Part shown: piece after piece, positions 23,701 through 35,295 of the stretch
How positions within the stretch are numbered: position 1 is the first letter of the stretch
Layout: each line of letters begins with the position of its first letter
Assembly: GCA_963082975.1 (NCBI GenBank)
Contig: OY720345.1
Span: 30,078,611 to 30,142,610 of the forward strand
Source: Labia minor
Lineage: Eukaryota > Arthropoda > Insecta > Dermaptera > Spongiphoridae
DNA length: 64,000 nucleotides
Direction of reading: 5' to 3'
Translations under genes and position numbers: made by a program
Notes under the pieces: generated by a model
What the model was told of the DNA's origin: nothing
The model's input: the letters and a program-made list of their open reading frames with translations, nothing else
Databases searched by the model: none

Positions 23701-25115
23701 TTTTATTTTAATAAGATTAATTTTATTGATAAATATTGAATAAAATGTAATTAAATTAATTAAAATATCAACGAATATATATTTTTTGTAAAAATATATA
23801 ATTCAATAGTATTTAAATATTTTAATGAAATCTCATTAATTATTATTAGTAACTTTTTAAAAATATATTTGTCAATTTTGATTATTGCATATATAAGTAT
23901 ATTTATATCTATATCTATATCTATTTATAGATATAGATATATGTAGATATAGATATAGATATATGTAGATATAGATATAGATATATGTAGATATAGATAT
24001 ATAAATAAATTTAAATGAATTTAAAATATTAATGTAAATGTATGCAATTATTAATATCATTATTAAATTCCTATTTTAATTAAACGTAGCTCTGCTCAAT
24101 GTTACTTAGAATGTTCAAATTCAAAAATTAAATATTTAAAAACAAATAATATTAATTAATCAAAATAGTTTGAATGCCTCTATAAAATTAAATTAAAATT
24201 AATATACATTCCTACTTAATTGTACTACTAATACCAAATATAATTAAAATAAAAATAAAAACAATTGCTAAACTATTATTTGTTATATTATTTTAAAATA
24301 AAATCTAAAAACTAAATACACTTTTTTAATATTAATTAATAATGTAAAAAAAAATAATAATTGTTGTTTTTTTTAATTTATATTTTAGAATATTTTGTCT
24401 AATTAAGTTTTATAATAAAGTTTTATAAAATATATATTAAAATTATCTCATAAAAGTTGCTCTTATAGTTGCTATAAAGAAATAATATTATTCAAAATTT
24501 TAAGTTTTTGATAATTATTTTTCATATAATAAAAATTATAAATTAGTAATTTTTTAAATAGTGTTTGTTCAATTTCTATTTATTAAAAAAAAGGATGCCA
24601 AATTTGTTAATTAAAAATTATAGTATGTTTATATCAAAATAGATTTATAGTATATCAAATATAAAATGATTATATAAATTTCTTTTAGGCAAATTTATAA
24701 TCAAAACGATCCATTATCGGGATTAATTTTAAAATTAGTTAATTGTAAAAATAATTTAAAATCAATTGAAAAAAAAAAAATAAAATATTTCCTGTAGTCA
24801 TTACTGGTACTTGATTTTTCTCCTTGAGAAAATTGAATTTTCATCATATTCAATGGCTAACCAATTACTTTTATTGTGTAATTTTATAATGTGTGATATT
24901 GTTTAGAATATTAAATATTAATTAATCATAAATTACATGATGATTTATTTTTATTTTTTTTACAAAACTTTCGAAATAAATGATCATAACGTATAAATAT
25001 AAAATAAGTGACTATATTAAATAAATATTATTATATTTAAATACAAAAAAAAAATATATAATTTACCTGTGATAAGGAGTGCAAATCCAAAGAGAAGTGT
25101 TTGAAATCTGGCCAT
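14749..25115 (-). CDS. Putative secreted histidine-rich protein, four exons, about 270 aa (unrecognised)
   Basis: Exons on the minus strand are 25115-25067, 22028-21819, 17891-17527 and 14937-14749; splice phases agree at every junction. Exon 1 gives a signal peptide (MARFQTLLFGFALLIT, continuing V-S-V-A-V). Exon 2 is acidic, then carries six consecutive His and further K-H-H-N-H groups. Exon 3 begins K-R-K-L-S and contains a T-R-S-A-T-G-N-A-V-E-K-R-Q stretch and a region that could form beta strands (IGPFVLKDFGEEMKIVPSWN). Exon 4 is Tyr/Pro/Arg-rich and ends QQNPIF. No family was recognised. The His cluster suggests metal binding, and K-R pairs could be processing sites; both are inference. 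If the strong donor at the end of exon 3 is not used, the frame stops at 17506-17508 after V-S-Q-K-K-I. Introns hold two family F copies and a palindromic mariner. Confidence 0.65.
15905..16491. mobile_element. hAT-like MITE, family D copy 1 (587 bp), in intron 3 of the secreted-protein gene
   Basis: Terminal inverted repeats run from GATAATTGTTTACAAA at the left to TTTGTAAACAATTACC at the right. A second inverted block inside each end reads GGGATTTGGATAAAA / CTATCCAATTCC. A perfect 8-bp direct repeat GATAGTAG flanks it (15897-15904 and 16492-16499). A related copy is at 39446-39934. It is non-coding. Confidence 0.8.
16565..16740. mobile_element. hAT-like MITE (CAGAGGCGGATTA ends), 176 bp
   Basis: Inverted ends CAGAGGCGGATTA and TAATCCGTCACTG match at 11 of 13 positions, and a perfect 8-bp target duplication CTTGTATG (16557-16564 and 16741-16748) flanks it. 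The interior is GC-richer than its surroundings. There is no coding capacity. Confidence 0.85.
17959..18516 (+). mobile_element. Family F element, copy 3, in intron 2 of the secreted-protein gene
   Basis: It shares with copies 1 and 4 the two TGACGTCA-type palindromes (18054-18082), CGAGGATAAAACCAATACAA, the GCCGTTCAGGCTGTACACAT segment, a long run of GGAC/AGAC repeats (18359-18395) and the 3' end GGTCGGTCGGTAAAAA. The 5' ACCGACCGACGG end is missing. It starts only about 70 bp from the acceptor of exon 3. Confidence 0.65.
18517..20830. other. AT-rich intron sequence between two family F copies
   Basis: No recognisable coding sequence or repeat beyond short TA and A/T runs (for example near 19112 and 20100). 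Open frames here are short and of low complexity. Confidence 0.4.
20831..21447 (+). mobile_element. Family F element, copy 4 (most complete)
   Basis: The 5' end AGTTGACCTGTGGCCAGG leads into ACCGACCGACGG (near 20854) and the 3' end reads TCGTCGGTTGGTAAAAA, an inverted pair. Between them are two TGACGTCA-type palindromes, the GCCGTTCAGGCTGTACACAT motif and a (GGAC)n microsatellite at 21300-21320. The copy is about 617 bp, non-coding, and lies in intron 2 of the secreted-protein gene. Confidence 0.7.
22476..22952 (+). mobile_element. Palindromic mariner-derived element with arms of about 190-210 bp
   Basis: Left arm 22476-22687 and right arm 22755-22952 are inverted copies (about 90% by eye, apart from a 22-bp gap in the right arm near 22850), separated by a loop of about 70 bp. 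Both arms carry ACTGAAAAGTCC at the outside and GGTGACGCCACTAG inside. At 22647 a frame begins M-E-K-Q-E-H-R and runs through HCFLMGK to a P-S-R-T segment, which resembles the N-terminus of mariner transposases; it then reads into the inverted arm and stops at 22871. No catalytic residues are present. Its transcript would form a long hairpin. It lies just upstream of exon 2, in intron 1 of the secreted-protein gene. Confidence 0.7.
22953..25066. other. AT-rich remainder of intron 1
   Basis: No gene or recognised transposon was seen. A tandem array of GATATA-type units (23895-24002), with a longer period of about 26 bp marked by ATATGTAGATATAGAT, is the only clear structure. Confidence 0.45.
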
Positions 25116-25330
25116 TTCTAAGAGAGATAAATGTGCGAAAGATTGTGAGAGAGATGGAGAGCGAATGAGAGAGGTTAGTGGGGATGGGTGATGGATGGTT
25201 GGAACGATGTGTCTATCGAGGAGGATTCTAGTCAAGTAAAGTTTGAATCCTTTTAAGCAAAGAGTACCAAACGTTCAGGTGTAAGCCTCTAAGGATGAGA
25301 GAGATAAGCAAGTTTACTTTTATTCAGTGA
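25116..25330 (-). promoter_or_regulatory. Probable 5' UTR and promoter region of the secreted-protein gene
   Basis: The sequence immediately upstream of the ATG at 25115 (read on the minus strand) is pyrimidine-rich, with CTCTCTCATTCGCTCTCC-type stretches, and a TTAAAAGG motif lies near 25250. It is clearly less AT-rich than its surroundings, as expected for a leader and core promoter. No definite TATA/initiator pair could be assigned. A TCTCTCTTAG just before the ATG could also be a splice acceptor for an upstream non-coding exon. Confidence 0.3.
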
Positions 25331-26085
25331 TAATCAGACATTACAACATGTGAGAACAAAGACAAGAATTTATTGATGACAAAAAAAAAAAAAATATACA
25401 AACTCAACCAAACAAAACAAACAACTTTCAAGATAATGAAGAAAAGAAAAGCTTCTTCACTTTAATTTTTTTTTTTTTTACTTTTATGTAGGTCATATCT
25501 TTTTCACTTCGTAAATTGTTTATAAATCCAAGAAATACTTTGATAAATGATAAAAATATAGTGGACCGGAAAAAAAGTACAAGATTAATCAAATTGTTTT
25601 TTTTTTTACGATGTTAAAATATTTTATTATGTGTAATTAGATTTTGTTATATACATACTTGACGTTGTTACCTATCACCATTTATACTTTTTGTTCTTTC
25701 ACTTTATTTAATTAAAAGTATCATTCTTTTTCAAGTTTTTTTTTTTAATTTTATACTTAAACTTTTTTTTTAATTAATTAAAGCGGATTTGTAATTTCTA
25801 ATATGTATACTTAATATATTATGTACAGAAATTCCAGTTATATTATAAATTTAATATTTAAGAAAAGTTTTTTTTTTTTTTTTTTTTGTAACAAAATTTT
25901 ATAATGTGAAAAATTAACATTAATCTGTTTTTTATGGATTACAACTTTAAGTTCTACTTGAATACTAGCAAATATAATTATCTAGTAAACAGCAAAATAT
26001 TAATATATTACTTATAGATAATGACACCTACATAGGAGACTTAAATAAATAAATGATATTTTTTTTTTTTTTAAATTTAAACTAA
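25331..26085. other. AT-rich intergenic stretch
   Basis: Long A and T runs dominate; nothing recognisable was found. Confidence 0.4.
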
Positions 26086-26360
26086 AAAAATGTCGCCTGA
26101 AAACCTGATAGGGTTAATGCTGGGCAGCCCAGAGAACTAGCGCGGTGGCCGATGCGTGTAGGCGGATCCTAACAAGTCCCCGAGGGTAGATGGGCCTCCC
26201 CCCTGAAGTAATACCTTACGGTGGTTCCAGGGGGGCACCTGGAAAGGTCCAACAAAAGGGGGGGGTTTAGCCGGTTAGAGTCCGGCACTATCTCGTTGGG
26301 ACACCAACTTACAGCGGGGTGTCCGCGTGGATTTTCCCCTCCTTATACATAAAAAAAAAA
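26086..26360 (+). mobile_element. GC-rich retroposon-like block ending in poly-A
   Basis: About 250 bp of unusually GC-rich sequence (motifs GGGCAGCCCAGAGAAC, GCGCGGTGGCCGATGCG, GGTTAGAGTCCGGC and GGGGTGTCCGCGTGG) runs directly into an A tract at about 26349. Composition and the A tail fit the untranslated end of a non-LTR retrotransposon or a retroposed RNA in + orientation. I recall similar blocks in other insect genomes but cannot name the family. No open frame of note is present. Confidence 0.5.
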
Positions 26361-29300
26361 AACTCAAAAAATAAGCAAATTTTAGAATTTCTCCGAATTG
26401 TATTCTAAAATTATGATAATTTTGTTTGCAGACCAAAATTGGGAAGCTACTTGACTGCGATCAAGAAAATCAAGATTAAGTATGAAGATTCTTTGTGTAG
26501 TGATCATAAAACACCTCTACCAAGCATAGAATATACGTAAAAATATTATAAACGGTACCATTCATAATAATATTTTAATATTTTAATAATAATATTTTAC
26601 AGGTCTACTATTAAAAAATGATAATTAGAAAGGAAGAAAATGAAAAAGTAAGTGAGAAGATCTATCCAGTCTGACAAACTAGCATAATAATAAATGTAAC
26701 ACATCGCAGTAGAAATTTTGCTGATGATTTGAAATTTAATTGGAAAGACATAGCCCAGGGTTAAGAAAGTATTTTTTAAAAGATAGGATGTAGGAGGTGG
26801 GACATGATCATTTCTTAATATAAGGAGCTGGGAAAAAATCAAGGCTGGCTCAGGGCTAGCAGGGGTAAGACTGCTGCCTGGATCATAAGTAACCCTAAAA
26901 AATTAATTAGAATAAAAAATGATTATAATCTCTTAACTTTGCTGTTAGACATAAAAAAACAATAAAACATCGATTAGCAATTCTATATTTTATTTGAAAA
27001 TTAGAATTAAAATAATTTTAAAAATTAAATAAAAAAAAAACTTTAATAATACATTAAAAATGCTTAATAATTATAAATTTTAACACAAAATTCAAATGAT
27101 AAACAAACACAACAGCTAATTTTTTTAAAAAGTAAAATCTCTTTTACGAATATTTATTTATTTTAATTTAAGCTTATAAAACCAAAAGAGACTGTAAAAA
27201 TTTAAATCTCCACCTTCAATAAAATACAATACAATACTAATAATATAAATATTATATATAAATTTCATAATGAACAATTTCTCTTATGATCAATGATTAT
27301 TACTAGTTCAGTTCACATGATAGAAATGACCAAGTGATAATGATGATGTCATCTCCAACATCGACCTTCGAGACAATCACAGATTGGTTATTATATGATC
27401 AATTTTCCAGCTAATCGAAATATGACCCCATGCGCCAATTTCAACCTTCAAAGGTGTATATAATAATTTATAATATTATATAACAACAATTGCAAAAGTA
27501 ATGAAACACTACGTCACAATGATCAGTAGAATAAAAAATAATTAAATACAATTTTGTTTCAATTAGAAAATCGGAATGATTTTTTTCATTTATAATATCT
27601 TATTTTATATGGTATATATAATGTGTATATAGTTACCATATTTACATAAATTTAGACATTCCAGAATAACAAAATATTAATATATTAAAAATTTAATCAA
27701 ATATATTTATTTCAATATTGTTTTTCAATAGTCAAACAAATTGCCTAAACTTTTTTCGATCCGTGTTACGCTCATAGTTATCTTTATTATTAAAGTCCTG
27801 AAAGTTCGCTGAACTTATCTGAAAAAGGGTCCATTTCTCATATTTTGAAATTGAAATACTCAATAGAAGTATTAACAATGTGGAATAATATTCATTAAAT
27901 TTATTTTAAAAGAATTTTATTTAATTTTTTATTTCCTCCAAAATTTATTTAATATCATGTGTTGTTTAATATTAATAAATTATGATTTTAATACAAAATT
28001 AACTTAATGGCCAGAGCGTTAATACCTCAGGTTCATTGCTATGCGTGCGCACTGCCAGTTACAGTTGTAAATAGCCCCTATAATATAGGCAACCGACCGC
28101 GCCTGGGTCTCTACTTTAACTTTTTAATTCAATATATATTTAAATTATTATATTAATGAGTTCATTGAATTTAATAAATTAGTATAAAAAATATTCAGTT
28201 TATAAGAAAAAATTCAATTTTATTCTAAATTGATGGATATTCTATCATTAAATAATTAATAAAACAATTTTTCAACACTTTTCTTCATTATTACTTTCTC
28301 TTATTATTTAAATTATTTTTCTTAAACAATATTATTATGAATCTGCCTTTCTCCTTTAAAAATAATTTATCTTACATTTACTAAACAAAACACCCACATC
28401 AGCCCTCATTACAATCATTTATATTATTTCACACACACACACAAGTTTAAAATAATATAGTAGAAATTAAACATAAATACTATATTATATGCAATTCAAT
28501 TTATAAGGAGATTATAATTATCGTAGTATAATTGAATTTTCTAAGGTTCATTTTAATTTCATATTTTTTCGTTTAGTCATATTCACTTCTCTCTTCCACT
28601 CACTCCCATAACATTTTGTGTAACAGACATGGCATCTGAATAAACAATTAGTTACAACTAAAGTCGTAATATTCAAGTTTCAACTTCTACTTCTATGTTG
28701 AAAATAACTAAATATAATTTAATATATATAACACAAATCTTAAAAATTATGATGTTAATGTTATTAATAATTAATAATGATATAAAATAATATTTTATAT
28801 GCTTTATGATTATTTTTATTGTGATAATTTTTACAAAAAATTTGAATTAGTTTAAAAAAGTTATTAAGAAAAGTGGAAAGTATGGCTTCTAAAGATAATA
28901 AATAATTCATTCATTCATTCTTTAAAATTTAATTTCAATTTGAATATTATAAACGTTTAACCGTGAAAGAACATCAAATATAATTTAATTTATTTTGAAC
29001 AATAATAATCTCAATTCTTATATTCTTATTATTCTTATTCTTTATAATTGTATGTATATGAACATAGATTAATTTCAATATATTCATATAATAAATTTAT
29101 TAAGCATTAATTCTCCATTAAATTGAAATAAAAAAAAAAAGTTTAGGTATTATTTAATCTGAGAAAATTATGTTTTCTCTCAAATCAACGTTGAATACTT
29201 TTCCTGAGATGAGTTTACTACAACTCATTGAAATTCACTTGTCATCAAGACAAGCAAGTAAGCAGCTCACCTTTATTTACGAGAGACGACTTGGCAATTT

Positions 29301-29923
29301 AAATTCCTTCCTATTCACCCTACCAATTACCTTTCAAATGCATCCTTCTTCCCTTAAGTCCCTTAATCCATGGAGATTATTCCAATATATATTACCATTA
29401 TCATTCTTCAACTATCTCAACTTTAAAGGAAAAATATGTTAACTTCAAATAACTTGGTTCTGTATTATTATTATGTGATTTTATCAATATTTATTTAGAG
29501 ATTTAGTCGGGTAGGAGTTCTATAATAAAAATTCTTTGACAAATGATGATGGATTACTAAAATATTAAGATCGCATATTTTCTTTTATAAATAAGTCTAG
29601 TATACGTATAGAGTCGTCAAAAAAGTTTTTTAATTTATTTATTCAAAATGTTATTTAAAAAAATGAATTGGATTATAATAATAAACATTCATTTCTAGAG
29701 GTGTACTAATATATAAACTAATTTTAGAGACAAAAATAGGCTTTATTCAAAACCAAGACAAAAAATTGTTTTTTTTTCAATACCGATATTCAAATTATTG
29801 AAATTAATTTAAAATTTAAATATTAATTATTTAATAAATGATTTTCTGGATATTAAGTAATCAATTTATCTTCAACAAGTTTATCAGGAATCCATGACTT
29901 AAATATACAAAAATAAACTAGAG
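26361..29923. other. AT-rich intergenic stretch without a recognised gene
   Basis: Nothing could be assigned with confidence. Modest-complexity patches lie at 26400-26530 (including an acceptor-like TTTGTTTGCAG at about 26430), 26610-26900, 27300-27460 and 28003-28105 (a TGGCCAGAGCG motif resembling a tRNA box A, with no convincing box B). A frame at 29170-29442 (about 90 codons) shows no family features. A CA repeat is at about 28430. Confidence 0.35.
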
Positions 29924-30134
29924 CAGGGGTCGGCAACTTTTTTCAATAGTCGGGCACATTTCTGATATAACAGAAGTGTGCCCACTTGGTGATACTTAGA
30001 GCCGTATTGAAAAATTGAAAATGTTTAAGAGCCTGATCGCAAAAACATTTTACATCTTTTTTTTAATAATAATTTAATAATTTGAATTCGGGCACTTGAA
30101 ATGGCTTCGTGGGCAACCTGGTTACCGACCCCTG
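29924..30134. mobile_element. hAT-like MITE (CAGGGGTCGGCAAC ends), 211 bp
   Basis: It begins CAGGGGTCGGCAAC and ends GGTTACCGACCCCTG, a terminal inverted repeat well known from hAT elements. The flanks AACTAGAG (29916-29923) and AACTAGTG (30135-30142) match at 7 of 8 positions. It is non-coding. Confidence 0.85.
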
Positions 30135-30469
30135 AACTAGTGGATAAGTACAAATGATTTAATATCTATAGGTAACCTACACTTGTATTTAATAATACTA
30201 TATTGATTTCGATTTATTGTTTATTATAAAGTATATTTAAATCTTTATAAGTATTGGTATTTTTTTTTGCGTATGGACCGTCTTGGATCGCGCAAAACTG
30301 TTTCTTTTTCTTTGCCTGCCAGATTTCTTTCATTTTTCATTTTTTCAATGTGGGCCATTTTTCGTTTTCAGACCATTCCGTTCCCGTTCTTTAACTATTT
30401 CTCTTTCTGGTACGATCTTTCTCCGGTAGACACTTATTATTGTTGTTGCCATCACGATTCATGGTTGCT

Positions 30470-30662
30470 TGTTTTTGAGGTTATCCTGCCGGAGAAGGGT
30501 TTGTAGAACTAGGGCTTGTCAGTTCCTGGAGCTGGGGGCAGCCGATGTTAAATTGAAATTAATTTATTTATTAAATAATCTTAAATTCTATGCTGGGATT
30601 CCAACTCCGACTTCCTGTGTAGAAATCACGTACTCTACCCACTCGGCTATGCTGCCCCCTAA
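30470..30662 (-). mobile_element. tRNA-derived SINE
   Basis: Read on the minus strand, a tRNA-like head starts near 30660 with GGGGGCAGCATAGCCGAGTG. This includes a perfect box A TAGCCGAGTGG (30649-30639) and a degraded box B around 30609-30597. The body continues to about 30470 with GC-rich ends. Internal Pol III promoter boxes of this kind define tRNA-derived SINEs. The 3' limit is uncertain. Confidence 0.55.
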
Positions 30663-31040
30663 GTATTGTATTATTATATCATTTCATCATTCTTAGATAA
30701 TATGTACTATAAAGCAGTTTTTTTTTAAGTTTGATTAAAATAAATATTCAGTTAAGGTATATATATATGTAGATAAAAAATTAATTAAAATTTTAAAAAA
30801 GTATTTAAAATTAATCATTTTTTAACAATATTTTCAATAAAAAAATAATTGTTGTACGAAATATTGCAAAGAGATCAGGACCGTGAGAGGGGTATACTGT
30901 TCCTTTTGAACATTCATGTTTAGTAGCTTGATGTACACATCCTAAAACTCCCTAGAGAGAGGGAGAGAGAGAGAGAGAGAGAGAACAAAATCCAATCTCT
31001 TTCACTTTTTTTTATTTCTTGGGCAAAGTAAACACCTTGC
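30663..31040. other. AT-rich stretch with a GA repeat
   Basis: Holds a (GA)n tract at about 30955-30985. No gene or mobile element was recognised. Confidence 0.4.
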
Positions 31041-31043
31041 TGA

Positions 31044-31104
31044 TATAAAATACAACTCGGTAGTCAGTACATCTACTCGTTCACCATCTATTCTAACTAC
31101 CATG
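31044..31104 (+). promoter_or_regulatory. TATA/initiator-like start with a possible first coding exon
   Basis: TATAAAA (31044-31050) is followed by the arthropod initiator motif TCAGT (31064-31068), with the A at 31066, and then by an ATG in good context at 31102 that opens MGQSCILFSFLV, a signal-peptide-like start. The frame closes at 31185 unless spliced; the only nearby donor (GTTAAT after CTG at 31134) is weak. TATA-to-initiator spacing of 22 bp is shorter than usual. No downstream exon was found. Confidence 0.25.
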
Positions 31105-31185
31105 GGACAATCATGCATTTTATTTTCTTTCCTGGTTAATATATTTTTAAAGAAGAAAACAGAAAATCATCGAATGAATAAATAA

Positions 31186-32217
31186 TAAAACTAAACAAAT
31201 TTAATGTTTAGGTTACATTATAAGAGAATTTTTTAATATAAAAAAATTATTAAGAACATTCTAATATGGATGATACTTCGAGGATACAAAACAGAGTATA
31301 AGTTAAACCTATTAATTCAACCCAAAACACCAACTATAATTCTTGATCATACCGACCTAAAAACCCAAAATCCTTTTTCTCTTGAAATTGACATTAAAAG
31401 GGACGCCGAAACGTCAAGATTAAAATTTCATAAACCAAGCTGAAATATTTTTATATAAAAAAAAAACATCCAAGGAAACATAAACGAGCATTAGTATGTA
31501 TATATATATTAAATTTAATTTTAAAAAATAAATTAGGAATTTACTATATAACTTGAAAGGATGCTACTGACGTCATTGACCCGACTATCGACTCTTTATG
31601 TTACAATTTGCGGCATCTTGCCAATCGATTCTCTCGCTTAAATTTTGAGTATCTTTAATAGAGAGTATCTCTTAACCTTCATAGTTTATTATACTAATTA
31701 ATTAATCACCCGAACTAAAATTAGGAAACAAAGAGATTGATAGTAAATCTATTCCTCAGAAACAAATATACCTATATTAACTCTAAAATGTGAATGAAAA
31801 TGAACAATATCATAAAATAAAAACAATTAATAACTCAACATATGGAGATTTTCACAGAGTATTTATTTATTGCCAAAAACACATATTTTACAAATAGAAT
31901 ATCTTTTTTTTACATATTAAATACATAAAATCTTAATTAGTTCTCATTGTCTTTCATTTTTTTTTTACCCTGAAAATTCATATTATTTAAATTCAGAATT
32001 AATTTATAATAATAATAATAATTATAATATTTAATTCTACATTGATTCATTTATACTATAATAAATATATTAAATAATACTAAATATATAATTTATTATA
32101 CATTAAGACATTTATTTAGATTTTTCTTCAATATTTAACTTCAACCAATTAGTTTAATTTTTATATATATATACTTGGTATATTGTTTTGTTCTATATAT
32201 ATAATGAATATATATAA

Positions 32218-32256
<39 letters not shown>

Positions 32257-32421
32257 ATTTAAATTAAGCAATAAATCTAGTAGAAAACTTTGGTAATTTA
32301 ATTAATTGTTATATGAAATGGAAGAATTTAAATATCAAATTTTACATATTATCGTTAGTATATAGTTAAATAAAAATATATAATATAATAATAATGTTAA
32401 AAACTTTTGGTAATATTATGC
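31186..32421. other. AT-rich intergenic stretch
   Basis: TA-rich simple sequence, including a long (TA)n at 32219-32253. No gene seen. Confidence 0.4.
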
Positions 32422-32722
32422 CAGTGATTCTCAACCTTTTTTTTACCGCGGCACACTTTTAACGGTTTAAAAATTTGGCGGCACACAAAGAAAAAGATAA
32501 GTCTAAAAGTTATTTACTTATTTTACTTTATTGAAAAAAATGAAAAAAAGTCGGAAATGTTTAGGAGCCTGATCTCAAAAACATTTTACCTTTTTTTACA
32601 TATATATAAAATAACTAAGTATTTTGTCTTAATTTGAACTTTACATTTGTAAAATTTGGCGGCACATTTTGAAAATCTCGCGGCACACAAAAGTGCCGCG
32701 GCACAATGGTTGAGAATCACTG
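32422..32722. mobile_element. hAT-like MITE (CAGTGATTCTCAACC ends), 301 bp
   Basis: The ends CAGTGATTCTCAACC and GGTTGAGAATCACTG are perfect inverted repeats, a classic hAT terminus. GGCGGCACAC motifs occur in both subterminal regions. Flanking octamers match poorly (TATTATGC against TATAAGAT), so the target duplication has decayed. Its interior shares AGGAGCCTGATC-type sequence with the element at 29924. Confidence 0.8.
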
Positions 32723-33951
32723 TATAAGATTATAGTTTGAAGATATAAACAATTAGAATTATATTTAAAATTTTGAATAGTCTCTAAAGTAGTTATTCAA
32801 AATCTTGGGTCTTAGGCCAATTTAAATATTTCAATGGAAGAGTGAATAATAAAAAGAAAGAATATATAATTTAAATAATGATTGTCATTTCTGATTGTAT
32901 TTTCTGATAATACATTTCAATTATTTCTATTATTGAAAGGTAGAGAGTGAATGAGTTTATCAAGAAGAGGAGGTTGTTAATTTTCTATTTTCAATCTATT
33001 GAAATGAATGTCATCTGGGAATGAATTTATGTTCCTAGTCTGATCTTACCAGACAGATTAAAGTTTGTTTATTCGTTTGTTGAATATTTCGTTAGTTAGC
33101 AAACGTTTGAGATCTATACAAATATGTAAATTAATTTTGACTTTATGCGAATGAAACCAATTTCTGTTTGAAAATGAGGTGTGATAAGATTGATAAATAA
33201 AAACAAATAAAATTAAATATAATTCCTCTCTCAGGGGTATTCTTTCTCTCTCTCTCTCTCTCGACAAGTCAATAGTAGAAATAATATCAATTAAATTAAT
33301 TCCAATTGAAAATTTGAAATTTTAAAAATTAAAAGAATAAAATTAAAAAAACAAACTGAGATGGGAGAGGTCCCATTTTTCCACCTTCTTCATTCTTGTT
33401 TTTTATTTTTCTATATGTTTTTTTTTATTTTTGTCTTATTTTGATCTCTAAAATTACAAAACAATATAATTAAATTTTTTTTTATTTGACTAAAATTAAT
33501 TGTTTTCATGCTATGATAAAAATACAGGTGCAAGTTTTTTTTTTTTGTTAATTTTAAGTAATTATTATAAGAATAATATTGTACATGCAAAGGCAAATAA
33601 GGCAACTATATTCTCTATTTCAATAGAAGTAATATCTAACATTTCACTATTTATATATACTACTTAAGGATATAAAATTTATTTATATTAAAGGTGATAA
33701 AAAAGAACTCTCTCTCATCTTTTATGGTAAATGAAAATAGGTGTATTATAAATTTCCTAATATTGTCAATTGAATTATAATAATCTAATTTAAAGATTTT
33801 CAGATTCTAAACTTAATTTGTTCAAATCATTAATAAATTTATTAATAAGGAAAAAAAAATGTTAGATGATAAATGATCTCAATTTCTCAATTTTACCATT
33901 TCATAAATTAGTTTATTCTTTGGCTTGGGTATGTAATAATAATGATGAACT

Positions 33952-33982
<31 letters not shown>

Positions 33983-34426
33983 GTTTTAAAGTTTAATAAA
34001 ATGATTAAAACATAATATTTATAAAATCAATTAACATTCACTTTAAGTAATAAACATATAAATAATTTATTTTTTAGGTGGATACTTCACATATATATAA
34101 ATATTTTTGAATATGAATTTTAAAATTTATTTAAAAAAAATAAATCAAATTCTTTGATAATTTAGTAAGATAATTAATAATAAAAAAAAAATTATTTTTC
34201 AACAAATATAAAGATAGTTTATAAAATAGTTTTATAAACTTATTTTTGGAATAATAATAGTCTCTTTAATATGTATTAAAAAAGTTGTTCCCAAAGTTTT
34301 GTTTAGATTGGAATTGAAATTTCAAAAAATATTTGGTAAAAAAAAAAGAAAGAAAAGAAATGAAAAAAAATGTATATATCGAAATTTAAATAATCGATAT
34401 ATCGATTATATAATGATAGAAAAATC
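32723..34426. other. AT-rich intergenic stretch
   Basis: No gene recognised. Simple repeats include (TC)n at about 33243-33263 and (TA)n near 33950-33985. Confidence 0.4.
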
Positions 34427-34687
34427 CAGTGATGTATTGGTAAAATAAGAAGTAAGGGAACGCTTAGTGGGGAGCAAAAAAAAGTCCTATTTTCAACAAA
34501 CTATTTTTTTCCATATAAGTTTTTATTTTTTCTATACAAAATATTAACGAACACAAAAAAAAAGAAATTCTAACAGAAGATTTAAGTGGGAATTGTCGGG
34601 ACATGAAAAAGTACTGGAACGCGTTCCGGTTCTGAAAAAAGGTAAGGGAACGTCATTCCCCCGCGTTCCCCTCCCAATATACCACTG
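34427..34687. mobile_element. hAT-like MITE (CAGTGATGTATTGG ends), 261 bp
   Basis: The inverted ends CAGTGATGTATTGG and CCCAATATACCACTG are flanked by a perfect 8-bp duplication GAAAAATC (34419-34426 and 34688-34695). Subterminal AAGGGAACG/CGTTCCC-type motifs are also inverted. Non-coding. Confidence 0.85.
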
Positions 34688-35264
34688 GAAAAATCGATAT
34701 TAAAAAACATATGTACATTATTTATTATATAATATGTGTATTATTACTATTAACAAACACTCAGGGAAATAAAGTTTCTTATTAAATATTAATTTAAATA
34801 TTAGTTATGAATAAGTAAAAAAAAATTTAAAACAATTTCAGCACTTAAAACAATTTAAATTTTCTCTTATTGTAAAAGATTAAATCGATTATTTATATCG
34901 TTTAAAAATATCTCATACATAGAAATAGATTTTTCTTTTATTAAATATAGACACTCATATGCTACGATATGAATATATTAATTAAACAGATTTTCTATCT
35001 ATACATAACCTACATACATATTAGTTTGTTTTTTTTAATCTAACATTAAAAACAAAAAAGTTATCCATTTATCGTTTGCATTCTCACTGTCCATGGTCTT
35101 AATTAAGATTAAAATATCTTCAATTTTTTTTTCACAAGGAAAAGTATAATAACTTTTTTCAATTCTTCATAATTTTTAAAATATTTTTATTTTTTAAAAT
35201 AAAGATTTCAATAAAATATTTTATTTAATATATATAAGCACATTTTTTTAAAATTTTTAACAGA

Positions 35265-35295
<31 letters not shown>

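Noticed and set aside
23872-24060. Minus-strand open frame of 62 codons
   Set aside because: It is a translation of a GATATA tandem repeat.
28003-28105. Possible tRNA or SINE head (TGGCCAGAGCG)
   Set aside because: A box A-like motif is present but no box B at a suitable distance and no cloverleaf could be drawn.
29170-29442. Plus-strand frame of 90 codons as a gene
   Set aside because: Reasonably complex sequence, but it starts without a promoter-like context, has no recognisable domain and no splice partner; left as unassigned.
31860-32260. Long TA-rich segment as a replication origin or centromeric repeat
   Set aside because: Only a simple TA tract of the kind common throughout this AT-rich window; no repeat unit array or other support.
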